From Actinophytocola sp036378875 (GTDB lineage Bacteria > Actinomycetota > Actinomycetes > Mycobacteriales > Pseudonocardiaceae): 64,000 nt of DNA. Below, piece by piece: positions 33,165-42,163 of this stretch (the stretch's first letter is position 1; each line of letters starts with the position of its first letter). The position numbers and the translations under genes were made by a program. The stretch is from assembly GCF_036378875.1 (NCBI RefSeq), contig NZ_DASUVO010000093.1, positions 1 through 64,000 of the forward strand. The letters run 5' to 3'. A model generated the notes under the pieces. The model ran no database searches. It saw only the letters and a list, made by a program, of their open reading frames with translations, and had not been told where the DNA came from.

Positions 33165-33605
33165 TCAGCGCTTGGTTTTCGCCGACTTGGGAGACACGAG
33201 TCTCGTCGCCGACCAGTCGTTGCCGACGCTGACGTTCGACGTCTGCGCCAACCCCGCCGTCGGGACCGCCTCGGCGATCTCACTCGGCTCCACGTGCCCG
33301 TCCCGACCAGTCTTCGGGGTCAGCACCCAGATGACGCCGTTGTCCGCGAGGGGGCCCATAGCGTCCATCAGGGCGTCCACCAGGTCACCGTCCTCCTCGC
33401 GCCACCACATCAGCACGACGTCGACGACCTCGTCGGCATCCTCGTCCAGCAGATCACTGCCGATCTGTTCCTCGATGGCGGCCCGGACGCCGTCGTCGAC
33501 GTCCTCGTCCCAGCCGAGTTCCTGGACGACCATCCCCGGCTCGATCCCGAGCCTCTCGGCGACACCGGCCTTGCCGGCGTCTCCCGCGGCGACCACGGCT
33601 TTCAC
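33165..33605 (-). CDS. DUF3052 family protein
   Basis: 146 residues from GTG 33605. Acidic protein with VAERLGIEPGMVVQELGWDE, VLMWWREEDGDLVDALMDA and VIWVLTPKTGRDGHVEPSEI, the typical DUF3052 layout (Rv2239c counterpart). Function unknown; the family is actinobacterial and soluble. It precedes ahpE on the same strand and is divergent from aceE across about 230 bp, which should hold both promoters. Confidence 0.85.
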   Translation of the reverse strand: MKAVVAAGDAGKAGVAERLGIEPGMVVQELGWDEDVDDGVRAAIEEQIGSDLLDEDADEVVDVVLMWWREEDGDLVDALMDAMGPLADNGVIWVLTPKTGRDGHVEPSEIAEAVPTAGLAQTSNVSVGNDWSATRLVSPKSAKTKR

Positions 33606-33832
33606 TCCTCCTCATCGCCATCGTGGCAACCACCACGAATCGGTATTGGGACAGCGAACACTGACCTTGCCCCGGCGCGCAACCACCCACGCCGGGTTTG
33701 CCCTGGACGGACCATCACAAACCGGGCTCGGAAGTGGACTGTCAACGGCGGAGCGTAACGGTCAACACAGCGCTACTCACCGGTAAGGATGACCTGAGCG
33801 CCGGATGAGACGACGATGGCAGAGTAAGCGTC

Positions 33833-36631
33833 ATGAGCGCAGGCACTGGAGACCCCTTGGCTACGCAGAACAGCGAAAACAGCAAGAACCAACCCGAGCG
33901 GGTCCGGGTCATCCGCGACGGTCTCGCAGCACACCTGCCGGACATCGATCCGGACGAGACCGCGGAGTGGCTCGAGTCGTTCGACTCGATGCTCTCCGCC
34001 GGCGGCCAGCAGCGTGCGCGTTACCTGATGCTCCGGCTCCTCGAGCGGGCACGGGAGAAGCGGGTCGGCGTTCCGTCGCTGACCAGCACCGACTACGTGA
34101 ACACCATCCCCACCGAGCTGGAGCCGTGGTTCCCCGGTGACGAGGAGGTGGAACGCCGCTACCGGGCATGGATCCGGTGGAACGCCGCGATGACCGTGCA
34201 CCGCGCTCAGCGGCCCGGCGTCGGCGTCGGCGGTCACATCTCGACCTACGCGTCCTCGGCGACGCTCTACGAGGTCGGCTTCAACTGGTTCTTCCGCGGC
34301 AAGGACCACGCCGGCGGCGGTGACCAGGTCTTCTTCCAGGGCCACGCCTCCCCAGGCATGTACGCGCGCGCGTTCCTCGAGGGCCGCCTGTCCACCGACC
34401 AGCTCGACGGCTTCCGGCAGGAGTACTCGCACGGCGGCCCCGGCCAGGGCCTGCCGTCGTACCCGCACCCCCGGCTGATGCCGGACTTCTGGGAGTACCC
34501 GACGGTCTCCATGGGCATCGGCCCGATGAACGCGATCTACCAGGCGCGGTTCAACCGCTACCTGCACGCACGCGGCATCAAGGACACCTCTGACCAGCGA
34601 GTATGGGCGTTCCTCGGCGACGGCGAGATGGACGAGCCCGAGTCCCGCGGCCTGGTGCAGGTCGCCGCGAACGAGGGCCTCGACAACCTCACGTTCGTCG
34701 TCAACTGCAACCTGCAGCGCCTCGACGGTCCGGTCCGCGGCAACGGCAAGATCATCCAGGAGCTGGAGGCGTTCTTCCGCGGCGCGGGCTGGAACGTCAT
34801 CAAGGTCATCTGGGGCCGCGAGTGGGACACGCTGCTGCACGCCGACCGCGACGGCGCGCTCGTCAACCTGATGAACACCACGCCCGACGGCGACTCCCAG
34901 ACGTACAAGGCCAACGACGGCGCGTTCGTCCGTGAGCACTTCTTCGGCAGGGACCCCCGCACGAAGGACCTGGTCCAGCCGATGACGGACCAGGAGATCT
35001 GGAACCTCAAGCGCGGTGGCCACGACTACCGCAAGGTCTACGCCGCCTACCAGGCCGCCGTGGAGCACCACGGCCAGCCGACCGTGATCCTCGCCAAGAC
35101 GATCAAGGGCTACAACCTGGGTCCGCACTTCGAGGGTCGCAACGCGACCCACCAGATGAAGAAGATGACCCTGGACGACCTCAAGCTGTTCCGGGACACG
35201 CTGCGCATCCCGCTGTCGGACGCGGAGCTGGAGAAGGACCCGTACCTGCCGCCGTACTTCCACCCGGGCCAGGACTCGCCGGAGATCCAGTACCTGCTGG
35301 AGCGGCGCCGCCAGCTGGGCGGGTTCGTGCCGGAGCGGCGCGCCAAGTCCAAGGCCCTGGTGCTGCCCGGCGACAAGGTCTACGACGTGATCCGGCGCGG
35401 GTCTGGCAAGCAGGAGGTCGCCACCACGATGGCGTTCGTCCGGCTCGTCCGCGACCTCGCCAAGGACCCGGAGATCGGGCCGCGGCTGGTGCCGATCATC
35501 CCGGACGAGGCCCGCACGTTCGGCATGGACTCGATGTTCCCGACGCAGAAGATCTACAACCCGCACGGGCAGCTGTACACGTCCGTGGACGCCTCGCTGA
35601 TGCTGTCCTACAAGGAGAGCGAGCAGGGCCAGATCCTGCACGAGGGCATCAACGAGGCCGGGTCGACCGCGTCGTTCACCGCCGCGGGGACCTCGTACGC
35701 CACGCACGGCGAGCCGATGATCCCGATCTACATCTTCTACTCGATGTTCGGCTTCCAGCGCACCGGCGACAGTCTGTGGGCGGCGGCCGACCAGATGACG
35801 CGCGGGTTCGTGCTGGGCGCCACGGCCGGCCGGACCACGCTGACCGGTGAGGGCCTGCAGCACGCCGACGGGCACTCCCTGCTGCTGGCGGCGACGAACC
35901 CGGCGGTGATCGCGTACGACGCGGCGTGGTCGTTCGAGATCGCGCACATCGTGCGGGACGGCCTACGGCGGATGTACGGCGAGCACGCGGAGGACATCTA
36001 CTACTACCTGACCGTCTACAACGAGCCGTACGTGCAGGCGCCGGAGCCGGAAGGGCTCGACGTCGAGGGGCTCCTGCGTGGCCTCTACCGGTACAAGCGC
36101 GCGGAGGAGGGCGACGGGCCACGGGCGAACGTCCTGGTGTCCGGCGTGGCGATGCCGTGGGCGCTGGCCGCGCAGCAGAAGCTCGACGACGAGTGGGGCG
36201 TGCTGGTCGACGTCTGGTCCGCCACGTCGTGGTCCGAGCTGCGTCGTGAGGCCGTCGAGATCGACCGGCACAACTTCCTGCACCCGGAGGCCGAGCCACG
36301 CAAGCCGTACGTGACCTCCGTGCTGGAGGACGCACCCGGCCCGGTCGTGGCCGTCTCGGACTGGATGCGTGCTGTGCCCGACCTAATCCGTCCGTGGGTC
36401 CCCGGCGAGATGCTCACCCTCGGCACCGACGGGTTCGGCTTCTCCGACACCCGCCCGGCGGCCCGGCGCCACTTCCTGGTGGACACGGAGTCGATCGTGG
36501 TGGGCGTCCTCGCCGCGCTGGCCAGGACCGGAGAGATCGACCAGTCGAAGGTCGTCGAGGCGGCCCGCCGCTACCGGATCGACGACATCAGCGCGGCCGG
36601 CCCGCAAACCTCCGACCCCGGCGTGGCCTGA
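33833..36631 (+). CDS. aceE: Pyruvate dehydrogenase E1 component, homodimeric
   Basis: 932 residues. It decarboxylates pyruvate with ThDP and acetylates the E2 lipoyl group. The ThDP-binding motif begins GDGEMDEPESRGLV and closes with VVNCN. Other marks are GVGVGGHISTYASSATLYEV, IKGYNLGPHFEGRNATHQMK, and the transketolase-like central domain PTQKIYNPHGQLY. Length is as in other single-chain AceE proteins. It is monocistronic; a strong hairpin follows at 36746. Partner E2 and E3 genes are at 17.9-21 kb. Start ATG at 33833; a GAGTAA-like -10 lies close upstream. Confidence 0.95.
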   Translation: MSAGTGDPLATQNSENSKNQPERVRVIRDGLAAHLPDIDPDETAEWLESFDSMLSAGGQQRARYLMLRLLERAREKRVGVPSLTSTDYVNTIPTELEPWFPGDEEVERRYRAWIRWNAAMTVHRAQRPGVGVGGHISTYASSATLYEVGFNWFFRGKDHAGGGDQVFFQGHASPGMYARAFLEGRLSTDQLDGFRQEYSHGGPGQGLPSYPHPRLMPDFWEYPTVSMGIGPMNAIYQARFNRYLHARGIKDTSDQRVWAFLGDGEMDEPESRGLVQVAANEGLDNLTFVVNCNLQRLDGPVRGNGKIIQELEAFFRGAGWNVIKVIWGREWDTLLHADRDGALVNLMNTTPDGDSQTYKANDGAFVREHFFGRDPRTKDLVQPMTDQEIWNLKRGGHDYRKVYAAYQAAVEHHGQPTVILAKTIKGYNLGPHFEGRNATHQMKKMTLDDLKLFRDTLRIPLSDAELEKDPYLPPYFHPGQDSPEIQYLLERRRQLGGFVPERRAKSKALVLPGDKVYDVIRRGSGKQEVATTMAFVRLVRDLAKDPEIGPRLVPIIPDEARTFGMDSMFPTQKIYNPHGQLYTSVDASLMLSYKESEQGQILHEGINEAGSTASFTAAGTSYATHGEPMIPIYIFYSMFGFQRTGDSLWAAADQMTRGFVLGATAGRTTLTGEGLQHADGHSLLLAATNPAVIAYDAAWSFEIAHIVRDGLRRMYGEHAEDIYYYLTVYNEPYVQAPEPEGLDVEGLLRGLYRYKRAEEGDGPRANVLVSGVAMPWALAAQQKLDDEWGVLVDVWSATSWSELRREAVEIDRHNFLHPEAEPRKPYVTSVLEDAPGPVVAVSDWMRAVPDLIRPWVPGEMLTLGTDGFGFSDTRPAARRHFLVDTESIVVGVLAALARTGEIDQSKVVEAARRYRIDDISAAGPQTSDPGVA

Positions 36632-36745
36632 CTCTGGGTAGCGCCTCTGACGTGCGCTGATGAATCCCTGACACGATAGGGGTACAGCACTGGCACCCCC
36701 TCCCCGCACCCTCCATAGTGGAATTACCGGTGGGGACCGGGGAGA

Positions 36746-36779
36746 GCCCCCGCCCGGCTCGGTCGAGCTGGGCGGGGGC
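36746..36779 (+). terminator. GC-rich hairpin downstream of aceE
   Basis: Outer arms GCCCCCGCCC (36746-36755) and GGGCGGGGGC (36770-36779), with an inner GCTCG/CGAGC extension, give a stem of about 15 bp. It lies 115 bp after the aceE stop. Two more hairpins follow (36831-36849 and 36898-36925) before the 22-bp array. Confidence 0.65.
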
Positions 36780-36930
36780 GTTCGGCGTCCTGGCGGCCGC
36801 CTTCCCTCTTGGCTCTCCCTCAGTGCTGGCCGGGGGGTCGAACCCCCCGAAACCCCCCACGTTCCGTTCTGTTCCTGACCTAGCGTGGTCGCCTTGCTTG
36901 CAACGCCCGCTTCGCGGGCGTGCAAACCTC

Positions 36931-37182
36931 GCGAGTCGCGCTTTCGGCCCCTGCGAGTTGCGTTTTCGTGTACGCCGGGCCCGGGGCTCCTCGCGTGTCC
37001 AACGCCAGAGACCCGCGTGTCCAACATTCGGGACCGGTGAGTTCAACACCAGCGACCCCTGAGTTCAACAATCGTTGCCTCGGGGTCGGCCACGAAAACG
37101 CAACTCGTGGGGGCTGAATGCGTAACTCGCCGGGGCCGAACGCGCGACTCGCGGGGGCCCAACGCGCGACTCGCGCGTTTGC
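36931..37182. repeat. Array of 22-bp modules, element 1 (upstream of the PucR gene)
   Basis: Ten degenerate modules repeat with an exact 22-bp step. Two reverse type-C units start at 36931 and 36953 (GCGAGTCGCG, GCGAGTTGCG). Four forward units start at 36992, 37014, 37036 and 37058: the first two carry CGTGTCCAAC (type A), the next two GAGTTCAAC (type B). Four forward type-C units start at 37095, 37117, 37139 and 37161 (AACGCGCGACTCGCG and variants). The reverse and forward type-C blocks are complementary, so the whole can fold into a long interrupted hairpin. No protein is encoded. The array ends about 45 bp before the PucR start. Confidence 0.75.
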
Positions 37183-37228
37183 GGGTGTTAACGGTGGGGG
37201 TGTGGGCTGGGGGCTATACAGTCGAGGC

Positions 37229-38395
37229 ATGGTTGAGGTGTCGCGGGAGACTCTTGCGGCGCTCGAGCGTGCGTCCGGGAAGCTTGCTTCCGCCGCGCTC
37301 GCCTCCATGGATGAGCAGTTTGCCTGGTTTGGGCGGATGCCGGCTGACCAGCGAGCGTCCGTTCAGCTCATCGCTCAGACCGGGGCGGCCGGGTTCACCG
37401 CCTACCTGCAGGACCAGCGGGAAGCCATCCGGCTCACCACCGACGCGTTTCGACAGGCGCCCCGGGACCTCTCGCGGTGGATCTCGTTACGGCAGACCGT
37501 CGAACTGGTGCGGGTCGCCGTTCACGTGATCGAACGGGAGGTGCCGCGGCTCGCCGCGGACGAGGCAGAGCGGCGGGTACTCACCGAGGCCGTGCTCCGG
37601 TACGGGCGAGAGGTCGCCTTCACCTCCGCCATGTCCTACGCGTCCGCCGCCGAGACCCGCGGTGCGTGGGACGCTCGGCTCGAGGCCTCCGTCGTGGACG
37701 CCATCGTCCGGGGCGACGCCGAGGAGTCCCTGCTCAGCCGGGCCGCGGCCCTTGGCTGGGATCTCGACGAGCCAGCCACCGTGCTCGTCGGCAACTCGCC
37801 GTCCGACGACCCGCCCACCGTTCTCTACGAGGTCCGCAGCCGGGCCGCGCGGGCCAACCGACCCGTACTGCTCGGGGTGCAGGGGTCCCGCCTCATCGTC
37901 GTACTCGCCGGGGAGACCGACGACGAGACCGTGCTCACCAAGTTATCCGCCTCCTTCGGTGAAGGGCCTGTGGTCGCCGGGCCGACGGTCGCCAGCATCG
38001 CCGACGCCCACCGCAGCTCCGCCGAGGCGCTGTCCGGGCTGCGAGCCGTGGTCGCCTGGCCCGCCGCGCCCCGTCCGGTGCGGTCCACCGACCTGCTGCC
38101 CGAGCGGGCGCTCGCCGGGGACCCCGAGGCGGAGTGGCAGCTCATCGACCAGATCGCGCGCCCCCTCGAGAAGGCCGGTGGGGCGCTCCTCGAAACCGTC
38201 GAGACCTACCTGGAGGCCGGCGGAGTGCTCGAGACCTGCGCACGGCTGCTTTTCGTACACCCCAACACCGTGCGCTACCGCCTCCGCAAGGCCACCGAGA
38301 TCACCGGACAAAACGCCAACCTGCCAAGGGACGCGCTCGTGCTCCGCATCGCGCTCGCAGTGGGACGTTTGTCACGTTCCCGTGGCCTCTGGTAG
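37229..38395 (+). CDS. PucR-type regulator of fatty-acid synthesis (MabR/FasR-like)
   Basis: 388 residues. A GGDEF-like middle region (LLGVQGSRLIVVLAGETDD) and C-terminal PucR helix-turn-helix (LETVETYLEAGGVLETCARLLFVHPNTVRYRLRKATEITG) are visible. Position directly before fabD matches MabR (Rv2242) of mycobacteria and FasR of Streptomyces, activators of the FAS-II genes, so the role is inferred from context. The ATG at 37229 lies eight bases after TATACA (37215-37220), suggesting a leaderless transcript whose promoter abuts the 22-bp array. Confidence 0.85.
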   Translation: MVEVSRETLAALERASGKLASAALASMDEQFAWFGRMPADQRASVQLIAQTGAAGFTAYLQDQREAIRLTTDAFRQAPRDLSRWISLRQTVELVRVAVHVIEREVPRLAADEAERRVLTEAVLRYGREVAFTSAMSYASAAETRGAWDARLEASVVDAIVRGDAEESLLSRAAALGWDLDEPATVLVGNSPSDDPPTVLYEVRSRAARANRPVLLGVQGSRLIVVLAGETDDETVLTKLSASFGEGPVVAGPTVASIADAHRSSAEALSGLRAVVAWPAAPRPVRSTDLLPERALAGDPEAEWQLIDQIARPLEKAGGALLETVETYLEAGGVLETCARLLFVHPNTVRYRLRKATEITGQNANLPRDALVLRIALAVGRLSRSRGLW

Positions 38396-38443
38396 CCAGG
38401 GAACCACAGAAACCCGCCTTTCTCGTTCATTCAGCGGTAACCT

Positions 38444-38460
38444 TTGTAGGGTTTCTACAA
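38444..38460. promoter_or_regulatory. Inverted repeat in front of fabD (likely regulator site)
   Basis: TTGTAG and CTACAA flank GGTTT, a perfect 6-bp-arm dyad 69 bp before the fabD start. As the gene between aceE and fabD encodes a PucR-type FAS-II activator, this is the best candidate for its binding site or for another lipid regulator. Confidence 0.5.
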
Positions 38461-38528
38461 CCCAGCCAGCCCGACTTGGTGAGTGGCGCTATCACCGCAA
38501 TCGCCGAACACCGTGTTCCCTTGATGAT

Positions 38529-39443
38529 GTGCTCGCGCTACTAGCCCCCGGTCAGGGCTCCCAGACTCCCGGCATGCTCACCCCTTGGCTCGAGCTCGAG
38601 GGCACCCGTGAGCGGCTGACGGCCTGGTCCGAGCTCGCCGGCCTGGATCTGGTCGAGCTCGGCACCGTGGCGGACGCGGACGCCATCAAGGACACCGCCG
38701 TCACGCAGCCGCTGGTGGTGGCCACCTCCCTGCTGGCCTACGAGGTGCTCGCCCAGCGGTACGAGCTGCCGGACGACCTGGTCGTCGCGGGGCACTCCGT
38801 CGGCGAGCTCGCCGCGGCCGCCGTCGCCGGGGTGCTCTCCTCGGACGACGCCGTCGCGCTCGCCGCCGTTCGTGGGCGTGAGATGGCCGCCGCCTGCGAC
38901 GTCGTGTCCACCGGCATGGCCGCCGTGATGGGGGGAGAGCCGAACGACGTCGTCGCCTGGCTCGCCGACCACGACCTGACCGCGGCCAACATGAACGGCG
39001 CGGGCCAGATCGTCGCCGCGGGACCGGTCGACGCCATCGACAAGATCGTCGACGAGAAGCCCGACTTCGTGAAGAAGATCATCAAGCTCAAGGTCGCCGG
39101 CGCGTTCCACACCGACTACATGGTTCCTGCGCAGGAGAAGCTGCGGGAGAAGGCCAAGGACGTCCAGGTCAGCGACCCGACCCGCACGCTGCTGTCCAAC
39201 GCCGACGGGCGGCGGGTGGATAGCGGCGCCGAGATGCTCGAGCGGCTGGTCGACCAGGTCACGCTGTCCGTGCGCTGGGACCTGTGCATGAACACCATGA
39301 AGGACCTCGGCGTGCACGTCACCGCCGAGTTGCCGCCCGCCGGCGCGCTGACCGGCCTGGCAAGGCGCGAGCTCACCGGCGCCACGACCGCGGCCCTCAA
39401 GACACCCGACAACTTCGCGAAGGTCACGGAGGCACTCGCATGA
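38529..39443 (+). CDS. fabD: Malonyl-CoA:ACP transacylase
   Basis: 304 residues from GTG 38529; the frame is fixed by LALLAPGQGSQTPGML. It loads malonyl onto ACP for fatty-acid elongation. The active-site serine is in VVAGHSVGELAAA (GHSxG) and the partner His in AGAFHTDYM. There is no clear ribosome-binding site. First gene of fabD-fabH-acpP-fabF; the stop overlaps the fabH start (ATGA). Confidence 0.95.
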   Translation: MLALLAPGQGSQTPGMLTPWLELEGTRERLTAWSELAGLDLVELGTVADADAIKDTAVTQPLVVATSLLAYEVLAQRYELPDDLVVAGHSVGELAAAAVAGVLSSDDAVALAAVRGREMAAACDVVSTGMAAVMGGEPNDVVAWLADHDLTAANMNGAGQIVAAGPVDAIDKIVDEKPDFVKKIIKLKVAGAFHTDYMVPAQEKLREKAKDVQVSDPTRTLLSNADGRRVDSGAEMLERLVDQVTLSVRWDLCMNTMKDLGVHVTAELPPAGALTGLARRELTGATTAALKTPDNFAKVTEALA

Positions 39444-40414
39444 CCACCCTGCGACGGGCCGCCAGTGTCCCCGGGACCCGCATACTCGGTCTCGGCAGCG
39501 CACAGCCGGAGCAGGTCGTCACCAACGACGACCTGTCCAAGACCATGGACACCAACGACACGTGGATCCGCGAGCGGGTCGGCATCGTCGAGCGGCGCTT
39601 CGCCGGCGAGAAGGACACCGTGGTCAGCATGGCCGTCGAGGCGGGCGCCAAGGCCATCGCGGACGCCGGGCTCTCGCCGTCCGACCTTGACACCGTGATC
39701 GTCGCGAACTGCACCACCAAGTCGCCGATACCGAACGCCGCCGCGCAGGTGGCGGAGCTCCTCGGGATCAAGGCGGCCGGCGGGTTCGACCTCAACGCGG
39801 CGTGCGCGGGCTTCTGCTACGGCCTCGGCGTCGCCTCCGACCTGGTGCTGTCCGGCTCCTCGAAGCGGACGCTGGTGATCGGTTCGGAGAAGCTCACCGA
39901 CATCGTGGACCCGACCGACCGTTCCACGGCGATCATCTTCGCCGACGCGGCGGGCGCCGCGGTCGTCGGACCGTCGGACGAGCCGCGCATCGGGCCGGTG
40001 GCGTGGGGCACCGCGGGCGACCTCGTCGAGATGATCGGCATGACCGAGCGCCAGCACATCTACCAGGAGGGCCAGTCGGTGTTCCGCTGGGCCACCACGA
40101 AGATCGCGCCGATCGCGCTCAAGGCGTTGGACCTGGCCGGGCTGACGCCGGCGGACGTGGACGTGCTCGTGCCGCACCAGGCCAACCTGCGGATCGTCGA
40201 GGCGATCGCGAAGAAGCTGCGGAAAGAAGGCGCGCGGGAGGACATGGTCGTCGCCGACGACATCGTGTACTCCGGCAACACCTCCTCCGCCTCCATCCCG
40301 ATGGCGATGGACCACCTGCGGGCCGCCGGCAAGATCCACTCCGGCGACGTCGCCCTGCTCGTCGGGTTCGGCGCCGGCCTTTCCTACGCCGGTCAGGTCG
40401 TGGTCTGCCCGTGA
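39440..40414 (+). CDS. fabH: 3-oxoacyl-ACP synthase III
   Basis: 324 residues. It starts fatty-acid chains by condensing acyl-CoA with malonyl-ACP. Catalytic triad: Cys in NAACAGFCYGL, His in VPHQANLRI and Asn in YSGNTSSASIPM. N-terminal ILGLGSAQPEQVVTND is typical. Having FabH inside this operon is the Streptomyces arrangement, unlike the mycobacterial fabD-acpM-kasA cluster. It overlaps fabD by 4 bp. Confidence 0.95.
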   Translation: MTTLRRAASVPGTRILGLGSAQPEQVVTNDDLSKTMDTNDTWIRERVGIVERRFAGEKDTVVSMAVEAGAKAIADAGLSPSDLDTVIVANCTTKSPIPNAAAQVAELLGIKAAGGFDLNAACAGFCYGLGVASDLVLSGSSKRTLVIGSEKLTDIVDPTDRSTAIIFADAAGAAVVGPSDEPRIGPVAWGTAGDLVEMIGMTERQHIYQEGQSVFRWATTKIAPIALKALDLAGLTPADVDVLVPHQANLRIVEAIAKKLRKEGAREDMVVADDIVYSGNTSSASIPMAMDHLRAAGKIHSGDVALLVGFGAGLSYAGQVVVCP

Positions 40415-40464
40415 CACGCTTCCGGACCGTCCGGTCCGGGTTGACAAAGGAGAAACGAACGCCA

Positions 40465-40716
40465 ATGGCAGAGAAGTTCAGCGACGCGGACATCCTGGCC
40501 GGCCTCGCCGAGATCGTCGAAGAGGTCGCCGGCGTCGAGGCCAACGAGGTCACCGCCGAGAAGTCGTTCGTGGACGACCTCGACATCGACTCGCTGTCGA
40601 TGGTGGAAATCGCCGTCCAGGCCGAGGACCGGTTCGAGGTCAAGATCCCGGACGCGGAGCTCGCCAACCTCAAGACGGTCGGCGACGCGGTGGCCTACGT
40701 CTCCAAGAACGTCTGA
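40465..40716 (+). CDS. acpP: Acyl carrier protein
   Basis: 83 residues, acidic, with the phosphopantetheine attachment serine S43 in DDLDIDSLSMVE. AAAGGAG lies upstream at good spacing. It carries growing acyl chains between FabD, FabH and FabF. It may also supply octanoyl-ACP for LipB. 50 bp after fabH. Confidence 0.96.
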   Translation: MAEKFSDADILAGLAEIVEEVAGVEANEVTAEKSFVDDLDIDSLSMVEIAVQAEDRFEVKIPDAELANLKTVGDAVAYVSKNV

Positions 40717-40749
40717 CAAACCACCCGACGAAGGACCACGGAGGGGGCC

Positions 40750-41994
40750 ATGAGTACGACGGAAGTCGTCGTCACCGGAATGGGCGCGACCACACCGCTC
40801 GGCGGCGACGTCGCGTCCACATGGGACGGTCTGATCGCCGGTCGCAACGGCGTGAAGATCAACGATGCGGACTGGGCCGAGCGGTTCGACCTGCCGGCGC
40901 GACTGCACGCCCCGCTGGCCGTGGAGCCTTCCGAGGTCCTGCCACGGGTGCAGTTGCGCAGGCTCGACCGCTGTGAGCAGGTCGCGCTCATCGCGGCGCG
41001 GCAGGCATGGGCGGACGCCGGCTTCGAGCTGCCGTCCGACGAGCACGAGCCGGTGGATCCGGACCGGCTCGGTGTCAGCATCGGCACCGGGATCGGCGGT
41101 CCGGCCACGCTCCTCGCGCAGGACGACCTGCTCGAGGAGCACGGTCTGCGCAAGGTGTCGCCGCTGACCGTGCCCATGCTCATGCCGAACGGTCCGGCGG
41201 CGCACGTCAGCATCGAGTTGCGGGCACGGGCCGGGGTGCACTCCCCGGCGTCGGCCTGTGCCTCGGGCGCCGAGGGTCTGGCCCAGGCGTACCAGATGAT
41301 CCAGTCCGGTCGCGCGGACGTCGTGGTCGCTGGTGGCGCCGAGGCGTGCATCATGCCGATCACGGTGGCGGGCTTCGCCCAGTCCCGGACGTTGTCGCTG
41401 CGCAACGACGAACCGGACCGCGCTTCGCGGCCGTTCGACGTCGACCGCGACGGGTTCGTGCTCGGTGAGGGCGCCGGTGTGCTGATCCTCGAGTCAGCCG
41501 AGCACGCGCGGGCCCGCGGCGCGCGGGTATACGGCAAGCTCGCCGGCACCGGCATCACGTCCGACGCCTACCACATCACGGGCAACCACCCGGAGGGCAT
41601 CGGCCAGATGGGCGCGATGACGCAGGCGATCCGGCAAGCCGGTCTCACGCCGGCCGACATCGCCCACGTCAACGCGCACGCCACCTCCACGGTGGTCGGC
41701 GACATCGGCGAGGCGGCCGCGATCCGCAAGGCCGTGGGAGATCACGTGGTGCTCACCGCGCCGAAGAGCGCGTTCGGTCATCTGGTCGGCGGCGCTGGCG
41801 CGGTCGAGAGCATCGTGACGATCCTGTCGATCTACCACGGGATCATCCCGGCCACGCGAAACCTGGAGAACCAGGACCCGAAGATCGAGCTGGACGTCGT
41901 GGCCGGCGAGCCACGCAAGCTGGAGCTGACCGCCGCGATGAACGACTCGTTCGGCTTCGGCGGCCACAACGTAGCCCTGGTCTTCACTGCCTAA
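40750..41994 (+). CDS. fabF: 3-oxoacyl-ACP synthase II
   Basis: 414 residues. It elongates acyl-ACP by condensation with malonyl-ACP. Catalytic Cys in SPASACASGAEGL, His in VNAHATSTVVGD and in FGHLVGGAGAVES. KasA/FabF length and motifs. Last gene of the operon; its TAA is followed within 3 bp by the second 22-bp module array. Confidence 0.95.
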   Translation: MSTTEVVVTGMGATTPLGGDVASTWDGLIAGRNGVKINDADWAERFDLPARLHAPLAVEPSEVLPRVQLRRLDRCEQVALIAARQAWADAGFELPSDEHEPVDPDRLGVSIGTGIGGPATLLAQDDLLEEHGLRKVSPLTVPMLMPNGPAAHVSIELRARAGVHSPASACASGAEGLAQAYQMIQSGRADVVVAGGAEACIMPITVAGFAQSRTLSLRNDEPDRASRPFDVDRDGFVLGEGAGVLILESAEHARARGARVYGKLAGTGITSDAYHITGNHPEGIGQMGAMTQAIRQAGLTPADIAHVNAHATSTVVGDIGEAAAIRKAVGDHVVLTAPKSAFGHLVGGAGAVESIVTILSIYHGIIPATRNLENQDPKIELDVVAGEPRKLELTAAMNDSFGFGGHNVALVFTA

Positions 41995-41996
41995 CC

Positions 41997-42159
41997 CGCG
42001 TGTCCAACACCCAGGACCCGCGTGTCCAACACACTCGACCCCCGAGTTCAACAAACCGGTTGAGCGCTAGCCCAACGATTTGTCGAACTCGGGGGTCTGT
42101 GTTGTTGAACTCAGCGGTCTCGAGTGTTGGACACGCGGGTCTCGAGTGTTGGACACGCG
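41997..42159. repeat. Array of 22-bp modules, element 2 (between convergent genes)
   Basis: Forward units start at 41997, 42019 and 42041 (CGTGTCCAAC, CGTGTCCAAC, GAGTTCAAC). Reverse units start at 42082, 42104, 42126 and 42148 (GAACTCGGG or GAACTCAGC, then twice GTTGGACACGCG). All steps within a block are exactly 22 bp. The two halves are mutually complementary and form an imperfect hairpin of roughly 60-70 bp. The array fills the gap between the fabF stop and the stop of the minus-strand gene at 42164, so it may act as a bidirectional terminator or insulator. Shares modules A and B with element 1. Confidence 0.75.
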
Positions 42160-42163
42160 CGGG

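Noticed and set aside
36831..36849. tRNA T-arm-like hairpin (GGGGGGTCGAACCCCCC)
   Set aside because: No acceptor, D-arm or anticodon stem can be found around it; it is simply a GC-rich hairpin.
36931..37182. CRISPR-like regular spacing
   Set aside because: The 22-bp units are degenerate throughout, change type along the array, include inverted units and have no constant repeats with unique spacers; no cas genes are near.
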